This document shows, in pieces, positions 8,996-17,460 of a DNA stretch of 50,573 nucleotides. Source of the DNA: Mesorhizobium sp. L2C084A000 (GTDB lineage Bacteria; Pseudomonadota; Alphaproteobacteria; Rhizobiales; Rhizobiaceae); contig NZ_AYWX01000011.1 in assembly GCF_000502875.1 (NCBI RefSeq), forward strand, positions 39,541 through 90,113, given 5' to 3'. The notes under the pieces were generated by a model. It made no database searches. It saw only the letters and a program-made list of their open reading frames with translations, and was not told where the DNA came from. Position 1 is the first letter of the stretch. Each line of letters opens with the position of its first letter. Made by a program: the position numbers and the translations under genes.

Positions 8996-9408
8996 CTCGT
9001 ATGCTTTTGATCATCGGCGGTGGCATCCTAGGAATGATGCCCGCCTGCGCTGCGGCGAACCCCGGAGGCTTCTCCGATATCATCGTGACCGACCAAGCCC
9101 TTGGACCAAGCGGCGCATCGCATCACTCTGGGGGCGTGCATTTCCCCTACGGTTGCCAAGGCCGTACCAAGTCGCTCACTCGAAAGACCGCCGTGGTCTT
9201 GGCGGCCATGGCTGGGTCGGCAGGTAGCGGATGGTGCCGGCCTTTGGCGATGCGTGTCGTGGTTGAACCGGGTGAAGCGATTGATCCGGCCCAGTTTGCG
9301 GAACCCCTAGACCCGGCTGAGCCTGACATAGGCAGTCTCGCGCCGAGCTTCTGCGGACAATATCCGCCGGAGCGGAACGCACTTAGCATCGCCTCCCTCA
9401 TCACGTGA
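8992..9408 (+). pseudogene. FAD-dependent amine oxidase (DAO family), truncated
   Basis: The frame overlaps the monooxygenase stop by 4 bp and begins MTRMLLIIGGGILGMM, a dinucleotide-binding motif, followed by GPSGASHHSGGVHFPYG, typical of DAO-type oxidoreductases. Residues after about 60 partly resemble the family (PLAMRVVVEPGEAIDP), and the frame ends at 138 residues. Intact enzymes have roughly 370-400, and the next gene starts 93 bp later, so a large part is deleted rather than frameshifted. In the triacsin route an enzyme of this class cleaves the lysine-glycine hydrazine to release hydrazinoacetate. Its loss would stop the pathway one step earlier, unless another oxidase substitutes. 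Confidence 0.75.
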
Positions 9409-9501
9409 CTCCGTCTCTGTGGACCCGCAACTTGATCAGCGCCCGACCGCCCTAATTGGCATGTCCAACCAAACCAGTGTTTCCAACAGGAGGCTTTTCG
9501 C

Positions 9502-10281
9502 ATGTTGACTGATGCACAAAGAGAAAAGTGGCAGAAGGACGGATACGTCAGGCTCGAAAGGTTTTTCGATCCAGCGGCTCAGGAAGATATCTCTACCTTT
9601 GTCGAAGATATGTCACGCTGGGCCGTCAGCGATGATAAATGGCTCATGTGGTTCGAGAAGACGACGGACAATCGAAAGATCACCTCCAAGATGGAGAATT
9701 TTCTCGACTTCCATGATCCATCGCATCGTTTGCTCTTAGAAGATCAGCGCATAAAGTCAGCGGTCGAGGAGTTGCTTGGCGAAGATTCGCGCAGGCTCAA
9801 GGAGTTGCTGATTTTCCACTACCCCGACAGCGGCGGCTATCTCCCGCATCAGGACATTTATCACATTCCACACAAACTCCCGGATCGGATGGTCCATGCG
9901 GTGGTTGCCATAGGCATCGACGACTCCGACGAGGAAAACGGCGGGCTTTTCTTCAGCCCCGGCAACCACGAAAAGGGGGTGTTTCCTATGGATGCCGGTG
10001 GGGTGATCTATCCTCAAGTTGCCGAAAAGTTCTCCTGGGAACCCATAGTATGGAAGGCTGGCGACATCTTCATCTTCGACGATTACGCACCGCACTACTC
10101 ACGACCGAACAAAAGCAATCGTTCTCGGCGGACGCTCTACTTCGTGTTCCAGCGTGCTTCAACCGGCGGGTCGACCCGCGCTGAATATAACGTGCTTAAG
10201 CGCGCCCTTAACCCGCCCGAGGGCAAAGTGGCCGATCTCGACAATCTCAAGCCCCCAAATGGCATCTTCTATCGCGATTGA
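9502..10281 (+). CDS. Phytanoyl-CoA dioxygenase-like Fe(II)/2-oxoglutarate enzyme
   Basis: This 259-residue protein is of the PhyH family. The iron ligands are visible: H116 and D118 in LPHQDIYH, and the distal H198 in DDYAPHYSRPN. R201 is the likely 2-oxoglutarate anchor. Family enzymes hydroxylate, desaturate or otherwise oxidise small molecules or carrier-bound acyl groups. AGGAGG stands 8 bases before the ATG. Placed between the oxidase stump and the cupin/MetRS fusion on the same strand, it probably tailors the hydrazine intermediate or a downstream product. The substrate cannot be inferred from sequence. Confidence 0.82.
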   Translation: MLTDAQREKWQKDGYVRLERFFDPAAQEDISTFVEDMSRWAVSDDKWLMWFEKTTDNRKITSKMENFLDFHDPSHRLLLEDQRIKSAVEELLGEDSRRLKELLIFHYPDSGGYLPHQDIYHIPHKLPDRMVHAVVAIGIDDSDEENGGLFFSPGNHEKGVFPMDAGGVIYPQVAEKFSWEPIVWKAGDIFIFDDYAPHYSRPNKSNRSRRTLYFVFQRASTGGSTRAEYNVLKRALNPPEGKVADLDNLKPPNGIFYRD

Positions 10282-10610
10282 GCTCACGCAGGCCAGGCGG
10301 AGGCGTGCACACGACTGATCGACCGCTCAAAAATGCGCGGACGGTATGGCCGTCTGATTTGCGGGCTCGCGGAGAATCGACCGCAGCCCGTTAAGGCGCT
10401 TCGGCACGTGTATTAGAGGTGCCGCAGGGCGATCCTCTGTGGCGCTGCAACCCGACTGGTGCCCACCTGGTCGCCTCGCCTGGCGGCCCAGAGCTGCACT
10501 ATCCCGGACGGGGCTGCCAACGGGCCGGGCTTGTTTCTGTCCACGAAATGCACGGGCGGCTGTTGCATTGGCAGCCGAAGGTGCCACTGTTACAGCTAGG
10601 GTTCCTTATC
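10282..10610 (+). other. Spacer before the cupin/MetRS gene
   Basis: The fusion gene's open frame continues upstream to 10419, but those 64 codons (PQGDPLWRCNPTG...) show no domain, while the ATG at 10611 begins just before the cupin domain. No sigma-54 promoter or hairpin with a T tract was recognised. It may be residue of a deleted gene. Confidence 0.35.
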
Positions 10611-12614
10611 ATGCGCAAATACAAGTTTTCTCGAACGGAGCTGTCGCGGGCGTTCGGTATCGACATGGCCACGCTTGGAACGGGAAGCGCTCGCACGGGG
10701 TTTTCATTCGGAAAGGTTGGACCCGGCGTCACATCCGAGCCCCATCGGCACGACGAAATCGAGGCGTTCGTGATCCTGTCAGGATCGGGCAATGTCACCA
10801 CCGACCGGGGGGAAATCTCGGTCGAGGCGGGCGATGTCGTTCTGTTCCATCCTTTTGAAGCGCATGTGCTGCGCAATGACGGAAACAAAGACCTAGATTT
10901 CGTCGCTGTCTACTGGCGAGACGGCGAGGCCGCCCTTGATGCCGCTGCAAAGACCACGACCCCACGCGGCCCAATCTTCGTCTTCTCCACGCCGCCAACG
11001 CCAAATGGCGATCTGCATCTGGGGCATCTTTCTGGCCCCTATTTCGGCGCTGACGTCTATACTCGTTTCCTGCGCATGAAAGGAGTCGAGGCCTATCACC
11101 TGACCGGAAGTGACGATTACCAGAGCTACGTCGCGACACGCGCCGATGCCGATCAATCGACTCCTGCAAACGTGGCGCGCTACTACGCCGACGAGATACG
11201 CGCCACGCTTGCACTTCTCGATTGTGAGCTCCACAGCTTCCAAGCCACAATGGGCGATGACGGCTACGGCGAGTTCCAAACCGCGTGTTTCCGGAGTCTT
11301 CTGAGCAGCGCGGCGGTAGATTTGCGCCAGAGCCCTGCGCTTTTTGATGCCGTGACAGGCCATTATCTTTACGAGCCGGATGTTGGCGGCCTCTGCCCCG
11401 ATTGCGGCGGCTCCGCCGCTGGCAACATCTGCGAGGAATGCGGTGCCCCAAACCTTTGCCACGACTTAGGTGCGCCGCGGTCACGGAAGTCTGCCGAGGC
11501 GCCGGTGGTCGGCTCCCTCCGCCGTCCGGAACTTGCCATGGACCAATGCTACGACAATATCGACCGGCATCTAAGGGCGTCGGGCGTCCCGCTACGGATC
11601 TTGGATCTCTTCGCGCGTCTGCGCCAACGCGGCGACTTCTCAGTGCCCATTACCCACCCCTCGGACTGGGGCCTGCCGGCCGAGGGGTTCCCGGGGCAAG
11701 TGATCTGGGTGTGGCCGGAGATGGCATTCGGTTTTCTGTACAAAATCCAGGCGCTCGGCCGCTCGATGGGTCGCGACTGGAAGGCGAAGATGCCCGGCAA
11801 CGACTGGCAGATTGTCCATTTCTTCGGCTTCGACAATTCGTTCTACCACGCGCTACTCTACCCCGCTCTTTACGCCGAGGTCTTCTCCCACTGGACGCCA
11901 CGCATCCGCTATCACGTCAACGAGTTCTACCTGCTCGACGGCAAGAAATTCTCAACCAGTTGCCGCCATGCGGTCTGGGGCAAGGAGGTTCTGAGCCCAA
12001 AGACCGTCGACGTCGTGCGCCTTCATTTGGGCCTGACACGCCCGGAAGGTGAGCGGACGGATTTCACGCTGGACGCGCTGCGCCGCACCGAGAACGAGGT
12101 GTTCCAAAGCATCTGGCTGAACTGGCTTGAGGCGTTGAACCAGGAAATCAAGCAGGATTTTGCCGGCCGTGTACCCGATGCAGGCGACTGGAGCCCGGTC
12201 GACCGCGCCTTCTTTGCTCGCATAGAGATCTATCGCGCTGCGATGGAGCGCGCCTATTCGGACGAAGGCTTCTCGGTTCGGCGCGCGGCCACTCAGGTCT
12301 GCGAATTCGTGCGCGATTGCGTGATCTACCGCGGGGCGCGAGACTTTGCGGCGGCGCGACGTTTCTATCCCGCCCGCAATCTGACTTCGCTAGCCCTTCA
12401 GACGACGGCCGCTGCGATCCTGGCACCGACACTCGCTCCGCTGATGCCCCGCTTCGCCAGAACGCTGGCGCGAGGCATCGATGGCGCCTCAACCGAAACA
12501 TGGCCCCGGTCCGTCCAGCGCCTTGCGCCCGGGACGCGCTTTGATCTCGGACCCGTGTTGGTGTTCTACGCCAAATCCGGCAATCCTCATCTCGATGACG
12601 AGGAAACACTATGA
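10611..12614 (+). CDS. Cupin/methionyl-tRNA-synthetase-like fusion, putative hydrazine synthetase
   Basis: This 667-residue protein has two domains. Residues 1-105 are a cupin with full metal motifs: H45, H47 and E51 in HRHDEIEAFVILSG, and H85 in PFEAHVLRN. From residue 120 it is a class I methionyl-tRNA-synthetase-like enzyme. It has the HIGH motif as HLGH (136-139), a zinc knuckle CPDC...CEEC (about 262-279) and a KMSKS-like KFSTS (446-450). Didomain proteins of this kind (Spb40 in s56-p1 and Tri28 in triacsin biosynthesis) join N6-hydroxylysine to glycine. The synthetase-like part forms an ATP-dependent ester and the cupin rearranges it to a hydrazine. The upstream N-monooxygenase supports the same role. 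A housekeeping MetRS would lack the cupin. Confidence 0.85.
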   Translation: MRKYKFSRTELSRAFGIDMATLGTGSARTGFSFGKVGPGVTSEPHRHDEIEAFVILSGSGNVTTDRGEISVEAGDVVLFHPFEAHVLRNDGNKDLDFVAVYWRDGEAALDAAAKTTTPRGPIFVFSTPPTPNGDLHLGHLSGPYFGADVYTRFLRMKGVEAYHLTGSDDYQSYVATRADADQSTPANVARYYADEIRATLALLDCELHSFQATMGDDGYGEFQTACFRSLLSSAAVDLRQSPALFDAVTGHYLYEPDVGGLCPDCGGSAAGNICEECGAPNLCHDLGAPRSRKSAEAPVVGSLRRPELAMDQCYDNIDRHLRASGVPLRILDLFARLRQRGDFSVPITHPSDWGLPAEGFPGQVIWVWPEMAFGFLYKIQALGRSMGRDWKAKMPGNDWQIVHFFGFDNSFYHALLYPALYAEVFSHWTPRIRYHVNEFYLLDGKKFSTSCRHAVWGKEVLSPKTVDVVRLHLGLTRPEGERTDFTLDALRRTENEVFQSIWLNWLEALNQEIKQDFAGRVPDAGDWSPVDRAFFARIEIYRAAMERAYSDEGFSVRRAATQVCEFVRDCVIYRGARDFAAARRFYPARNLTSLALQTTAAAILAPTLAPLMPRFARTLARGIDGASTETWPRSVQRLAPGTRFDLGPVLVFYAKSGNPHLDDEETL

Positions 12615-12630
12615 GCCCAAAGGTGCACCA

Positions 12631-12741
12631 GTGAGCTGTCCCCATCTCGACCAGATCTGCGCGGCAATCAAAGCCGACGATGCCAAATATCTTGACTCGC
12701 TGTCACTGGCGAGGGAAGCCGCTCTGAATGGCAGAGACTAG
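12631..12741 (+). CDS. Small 36-residue protein, translationally coupled
   Basis: The sequence MSCPHLDQICAAIKADDAKY begins at GTG with AAAGG about 7 bases upstream. The stop of the fusion gene overlaps a seven-codon frame (ATGA at 12611), whose own stop overlaps this GTG (GTGA). The chain of overlaps suggests coupled translation. I do not recognise the protein; it may be the stump of a longer gene lost by deletion. Confidence 0.35.
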   Translation: MSCPHLDQICAAIKADDAKYLDSLSLAREAALNGRD

Positions 12742-13084
12742 ATTAGCTGACCTGAACCAACGCGTCGTCAAACAACCCTGGCCCGCCCCTTCAAGGACCG
12801 CTCGGCCGATCGCTTCCCAGCCCTTGCTGTTCGTGCCGAACCAACCTCTTCGGCATCGGGATTTCCGTCCTCCAGCCGGTCCAGGCTGTCATTCGGTTCG
12901 ACCCGCTTGGTCAACCTGGCGCGCCCTGGACCATGCGCCGATCACCAATGTGGATGCGAATGTGATGGTTCCTTCGATTCTGTCCGAGCGTGTACCGGCG
13001 CGGCAGTCAGCCGAAGAACAGCTGAGCTACTGATATCGGAATGTAGCAGGTCCAAATTCTGCCCCTGAAGCCGGATATTGCTCA
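12742..13084. other. Intergenic after the hydrazine cluster, no gene seen
   Basis: A 101-codon open frame starting at 12728 has proline/arginine-rich, non-domain sequence. No terminator with a T tract was found after the cluster. Confidence 0.35.
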
Positions 13085-13265
13085 ATCAGCGTTGACGATG
13101 GCTTGGGTGCACAAGCTTCCAACCAGACCGCGCAACGACAGCCCGTCGCCTGAGGATAGTCGGCGAGGGCCGCCAAATCGCAAGCGTATCCTCCGTCGCA
13201 TGCGCGCCGTCTTCGCCGACAATGCAGACGCTTGTCTCGTCGAGAGATACATCCAGCTATTTTAG
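13085..13265 (-). pseudogene. IS110-family transposase N-terminal remnant
   Basis: Reading the minus strand from about 13265 gives LDVSLDETSVCIVGEDGAHA, close to the DEDD-type N-terminal start of IS110 transposases (GLDVS...CVVD..G). The match decays after about 25 residues. The element's other parts are missing here. Confidence 0.5.
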
Positions 13266-13398
13266 GGGGCTCATCAGGGTTGCGTGTTTGCTCGGGTGCG
13301 GACCGCCCCTCAGTTCCAATCGAGGAGCGATTCTACAATTCACATGTTTGGAGATCGCTCGCTAGGTAACCCGTCTGTGAACCCTGCAAGCCGATGCT

Positions 13399-14856
13399 TC
13401 AGATGCCGCCCATGCAGAGGTATTTCATTTCGAGGTAGTCCTCGAGGCCATGGCGGGATCCCTCACGACCGATGCCGGACTGTTTTATCCCACCGAACGG
13501 GGCCGCTTCCGAAGACATCCGGCCGGTATTTACCCCGACCATTCCATATTCCAAGGCCTCGGCGACACGCCAGACACGCTTCAGGTTCGAGGCATAAAAA
13601 TAGGCCGCGAGGCCGTAGATCGTTTCATTGGCATCACGCACGACCTGATCCGCATCTTTGAAGCGAATAATCGGTGCGAGCGGCCCGAATGTCTCTTCTC
13701 GCGCGACGGTCATCTCGCTGGTGACACCGGTCAGGACCGTTGGTTGGAAAAACGTTCCATTCGTGCCGAGGCGTTTGCCCCCGCATCGAATTGCGCCGCC
13801 TTTAGTTACGGCATCGGCAATATGGGATTCAATCTTGGCCAAAGCCTGCTTGTCGATGAGGGGTCCGATGTCCACTCCGGGCGCGAAACCGTCACCAACT
13901 TGAAGTTGGCGAGCCCGTTCCACGAATTTCTCGACGAACTCGTCGTGAACGCCCGACTGGACGTAAAGGCGGTTCGCTGAAACGCAGGTCTGGCCGGCAT
14001 TGCGGTACTTCGCCTGGATCGCACCGTCAACTGCGGCATCGACATCCGCATCATCAAACACGATGAAAGGTGCATTGCCGCCGAGCTCTAGGCTGACTTT
14101 TTTGATCTGGTCCGAGCACTGGCGCATGAGTAGGCGCCCGATCTCCGTAGACCCGGTGAAGCTGATCTTGCGGACCTTGGGATTTGTGCAAAGTTCGCGG
14201 CCGACCGCGTCACCTTCGGACGCATAGATCAGGTTGACGACGCCTTCGGGGAAGCCTGCCTGATGGGCGAGGGCGAACATTGCTCCAGCCACGAGCGGCG
14301 TCTGTTCAGCGGGCTTGAGGACGATCGTGCAGCCCGCTGCCAAGGCTGGCGAGATTTTGCGCGCCACCATCGAGGCTGGGAAATTCCATGGCGTTATCGT
14401 GCCGACGACCCCGATGGGCTGCTTGATCACCAACATTCGGCGGTCCATCGATGGTGCGGAGATCGTCTCGCCATAGACGCGATTTGCCTCCTCGGCGTAC
14501 CATTGCAGATACGCCGCAGCATGCGATAGCTCCGATTTGGCCTCTGCAAGCGGCTTGCCCATCTCCGCGGTGAGAATTGCAGCGAGATCGTCGGCGTGGT
14601 CGATGATCAACTGATACCATCGCCATAGAACGTCGCTGCGCTCACGGGCGGTAAACCCTGCCCATCCAGGCTGCGCGACATAGGCCTTGTCGATCGCAAC
14701 GCATGTCTCTTCGACACCCATGTCGGGTAGTTCTGCCAGCACTTCGCCGGTCGACGGGTTGAGAACCTCGAATGTCCGCTCGCTAATCCGCGTGCCAAGT
14801 GTCGGCAGGCGATCAATGGATCGAAACAGGTCAGGGGATCTCAGGTGACGGGTCAT
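13399..14856 (-). CDS. gabD: NAD(P)-dependent aldehyde dehydrogenase, succinate-semialdehyde type
   Basis: This 485-residue ALDH is full length. It has PWNFPASMVARKISPALAAG (cofactor and substrate channel), FTGSTEIGRLL (nucleotide binding), LELGGNAPF with the general-base Glu, NAGQTCVSANR with the catalytic Cys, and EETFGPLAPI. The closest pattern is succinate-semialdehyde/glutarate-semialdehyde dehydrogenase (GabD), which oxidises succinate semialdehyde to succinate in the GABA shunt. The open frame extends upstream to 15159, but those residues belong to an M16 peptidase remnant, so I start at ATG 14856. No clear Shine-Dalgarno is visible there. Residues 12-25 differ from usual GabD, so the N-terminus may have been rebuilt at the junction. 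Confidence 0.82.
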   Translation of the reverse strand: MTRHLRSPDLFRSIDRLPTLGTRISERTFEVLNPSTGEVLAELPDMGVEETCVAIDKAYVAQPGWAGFTARERSDVLWRWYQLIIDHADDLAAILTAEMGKPLAEAKSELSHAAAYLQWYAEEANRVYGETISAPSMDRRMLVIKQPIGVVGTITPWNFPASMVARKISPALAAGCTIVLKPAEQTPLVAGAMFALAHQAGFPEGVVNLIYASEGDAVGRELCTNPKVRKISFTGSTEIGRLLMRQCSDQIKKVSLELGGNAPFIVFDDADVDAAVDGAIQAKYRNAGQTCVSANRLYVQSGVHDEFVEKFVERARQLQVGDGFAPGVDIGPLIDKQALAKIESHIADAVTKGGAIRCGGKRLGTNGTFFQPTVLTGVTSEMTVAREETFGPLAPIIRFKDADQVVRDANETIYGLAAYFYASNLKRVWRVAEALEYGMVGVNTGRMSSEAAPFGGIKQSGIGREGSRHGLEDYLEMKYLCMGGI

Positions 14857-15039
14857 CGGCAGGCACAGGGGCAATACCGGATTCCTCCTCAAACGCAGCA
14901 GGGGTATATGGCAAGTGCGGTGTCTATTCCGGATGCCAAGTTCCTTATAGGGCCTCGGCCAGACAGCTAGCAGACCACGGTACCCAAGTGGAAAGGAGAA
15001 TACCCTGAAATCGCTAGAAGATGCTCGCGGTTCTACTAG

Positions 15040-15795
15040 TCGGGCTCGGCCGGTCAGGTGCGCGGGGGCAGGACCGGCCCGCGCGCAACCTTGCCATAGG
15101 TCTTCGCGGGCCAGCGCCTTCACCGTCTCAGGCTCTGCGTCGCCGGCCACCACCAGCACGGCGTTGTTCGGGTCGGCAGCATTTGTTGTAGATCGTGAAT
15201 GCGTCGCTGCCGTTCAGCTTGTCCATCTCCTGCATCCAGCCGTTGACCGGAATGCGGTAGGGCTGATCGGCCGCAACGTCGCGTTGACCTCCTCGTCCAG
15301 CAGACCTGCGGGTTCGTCTCTCTGCGCCAACGGCGCTCCTCCAGAATCACGTTTCGCTCGGTCTTGATATCGTCGTTGAGGATGAGGTTGAACATGCGAT
15401 CGGCCTCGAAGCCAATCATGTCGCCCAAAGCTAGTCATAGCGTTGGGGGCGTTATTGTAGCCGCCGCTGACTGAGACGGCTCGGTCGAACTCGCTGCCGG
15501 CGCGGTTGGTGGTCGCCTTGAAGATCAGACGCTCAAGGAAATGGGCAAGTCCGGATTTGCCGGGTGGCTCGTCGGCGCTGCTGACCTTGTACCATGTGAG
15601 TGACGACTGGCGCGCGGTGATCGCGTATGTCGATCCTTCCATGCCATAGTCGAGCAGGAAATCCGCGATCTTGCCGCCGTCGGTGGCGGCCAGAGCCGGA
15701 GCGGTCGTCACCAGGGCCAGGGCGGTGGCAGTGAACGCCGTGCGCAGCCAGGGGGAGCGATCGATGGCTCCGGTTGGAAAGGCAAGGTTCGAGGC
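15040..15795 (-). pseudogene. M16 zinc peptidase remnant
   Basis: A signal-like segment (AFTATALALVTTAPALAA) leads into TDGGKIADFLLDYGMEGSTY and then GKSGLAHFLERLIFKAT. M16 peptidases need HxxEH; here HFLER replaces the second His by Arg. Further pieces (ADRMFNLILNDD, ERNVILEERR, LVVAGDAEPETVKALARE) appear in other frames with gaps. Several frameshifts and deletions make this a dead gene. Confidence 0.75.
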
Positions 15796-15799
15796 AAAG

Positions 15800-16415
15800 T
15801 GATTTGTTCCTCATTTTGATGAACGCGTTGCGTCTTCGCCTCCCCGTGGGGAGGATCGGCGGGCAGCGCCGAGCCAGACCAACATGCGGCCAGGCCTCAC
15901 TCGAGCCTCATCTTCGGATGGACCCAGGAGACCTGCGGCGGTGTTCTTGGCGAGGTGGTCATTGGACGGATTTTCCTTGGTCCGCGACGTCTGCGGACGA
16001 CCAGGCATGCACCGTGCCAGATCAGAAAACCATTCGAGGCATGAAGACAAGTCGGGTCTGACATGTTGCGCATCCGACATTATGGGCCATCGAACAGGGC
16101 TGAAGGCGACGCGAGCATGGCTGAGAGTATCGTCTTCCTTCGGAAGACGATGAGGCGCGCTGCCGGGGAGGGGTACACGATGCGCTTCGAAGGCCGCTGC
16201 ACTGACGGACAGAATTGAGATGTTGTCGCTCCAGCGCTCGCCGTGGGGGCATGCAGGCAACATTTGTCGCTGCAGGACAGCAGCACCGAAGCTGTGCGCG
16301 CTTGCCGTTGTCCCTGGGCACCAAACAGGAGAATTAGCAGTCGCGATTGATTTCATGTGCGTAAAATACCGCCTGGTGCGCTCGGCTGCAAATGCATGCC
16401 TGGCGGAGTGGTCGC
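15800..16415. other. Unassigned region, no gene seen
   Basis: Minus-strand frames (for example 15811-16356) are open but have non-protein-like composition and no domain. Nothing regulatory was recognised. Confidence 0.35.
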
Positions 16416-16420
16416 TTAGG

Positions 16421-16675
16421 TCAAGAGCATCGCGTGAGTAACAGCCTGACCTTGCTCAATCTGATGCGCGCTAACCGCCTCGCCGGATTGTGGAACTGCT
16501 CGCGGGTGGCTTCTACCACAAACAGCAAGGTCATGAAATCAAGCAGGAAGTCGTCAATCGCCTGGGAGATTGTTTCTGACTTGCCGTTGAATTGGTCCAG
16601 CAAAACGCGCGCGCTATCGATCGCTTCCACGCTGGTGGCATCAATCAACCGCTCGACCCTCTTGAAACAATCCAA
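16421..16675 (-). CDS. Small conserved protein, paralogue of 45033-45320
   Basis: This 84-residue protein (MDCFKRVERLIDATSVEAID ... AIDDFLLDFMTLLFVVEA ... ARIRLSKVRLL) aligns along its whole length with the 95-residue protein at 45033. A helix with LLDxMTLxFxVE is the best conserved part. It starts at TTG with AAAGGAG 7 bases upstream; the paralogue also starts at TTG. The predicted fold is all-helical and soluble. The function is unknown, but two copies with conserved starts argue that it is a real gene. Confidence 0.65.
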   Translation of the reverse strand: MDCFKRVERLIDATSVEAIDSARVLLDQFNGKSETISQAIDDFLLDFMTLLFVVEATREQFHNPARRLARIRLSKVRLLLTRCS

Positions 16676-17010
16676 ATCGAAACTCCTTTATGCGCTTGCC
16701 AAGCCGTTATGCTCGAAGGCAGTTCCGTGAACTACCCGGCCTTTGACCTGCGGCACGAGCAGCGGTCGGCCTTACGTCCCGTGCCTCCAAACACGAGCCA
16801 TCGACGTGGCGCTGAGGAGCGTTGGAAGAAATTGGGCGCTTCCGGCCACGCTCGAGCGGTAGTGTAGGACAGTGCTTGCTGGCGACTACGCCCACAATGG
16901 AGTGCGCCAGCTGATCGGGGCTTAACAATTTTTCGCTTTTTGCTGCGCCCAACTCTCGGCTATGACTCGGACAGGCCTAATGGCCTGCCCACGTTGCGTT
17001 GTAAAAGAAG
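16676..17010. other. Divergent intergenic region before cspA and the small paralogue
   Basis: This holds the promoters of the minus-strand 16421-16675 gene and of the plus-strand cold-shock gene. No specific operator or sigma-54 element with consensus spacing and bases was found. A long cold-shock type leader is possible. Confidence 0.35.
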
Positions 17011-17020
17011 GAACAAGTAT

Positions 17021-17233
17021 ATGCCGACTGGAACGGTAAAGTGGTTCAACAGCACCAAGGGGTTTGGATTTATCCAGCCCGACAATGGCGGTCCGGATGT
17101 TTTCGTCCACATTTCCGCTGTCGAACGCGCGGGCCTCTCGACCCTCGCTGACGGCCAGAAGATCAACTATGAGATCGAGCAGGATCGCCGCACTGGCAAG
17201 TCCTCCGCTGGCAGCCTCAGCAAAGCTGGTTGA
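17021..17233 (+). CDS. cspA: Cold-shock domain protein
   Basis: This 70-residue CspA-family protein contains RNP1 (KGFGFIQP) and RNP2 (VFVHISA) in a five-stranded OB fold. It begins MPTGTVKWFNSTKGFG, the usual rhizobial start. It binds single-stranded RNA/DNA and acts as an RNA chaperone. AAGGAA precedes the ATG. An intrinsic terminator follows at 17375. The C-terminus (GKSSAGSLSKAG) is slightly diverged from the common GK.SA.NL form. Confidence 0.9.
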   Translation: MPTGTVKWFNSTKGFGFIQPDNGGPDVFVHISAVERAGLSTLADGQKINYEIEQDRRTGKSSAGSLSKAG

Positions 17234-17374
17234 AATTTTCTCCTGCGTCCTTGCAAGAGTAGGCACGTAGGTCCGGAGGTCCTCACGGCCGCTCGATAGG
17301 AGCGAGGTAAAACTGAGGGCAGCAGATTGCTGTAGGCGTCGCGAATTCCTCATGAAACAAAGTTGTTTGAAAGG

Positions 17375-17399
17375 AAGGCGGGGTTGGCCCCGCCTTTTT
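17375..17399 (+). terminator. Intrinsic terminator downstream of cspA
   Basis: AAGGCGGGG (17375-17383) and CCCCGCCTT (17388-17396) pair around a TTGG loop, followed by a T run. It lies between cspA and the convergent MucR-like gene. Confidence 0.8.
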
Positions 17400-17460
17400 A
17401 TATGACGCACAGATTAAGCCGATGGCTGCAACGCTCCAGAACGAATCTCGAGTGCCGAAA

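Noticed and set aside
15120..15159. Extended aldehyde dehydrogenase start at 15159
   Set aside because: The extra 101 residues match the M16 peptidase remnant and unrelated sequence, not the dehydrogenase N-terminus.
16685..16705. Possible sigma-54 promoter before the minus-strand gene at 16675
   Set aside because: The GG-N10-GC spacing exists, but the surrounding bases do not match TGGCAC or TTGCA.
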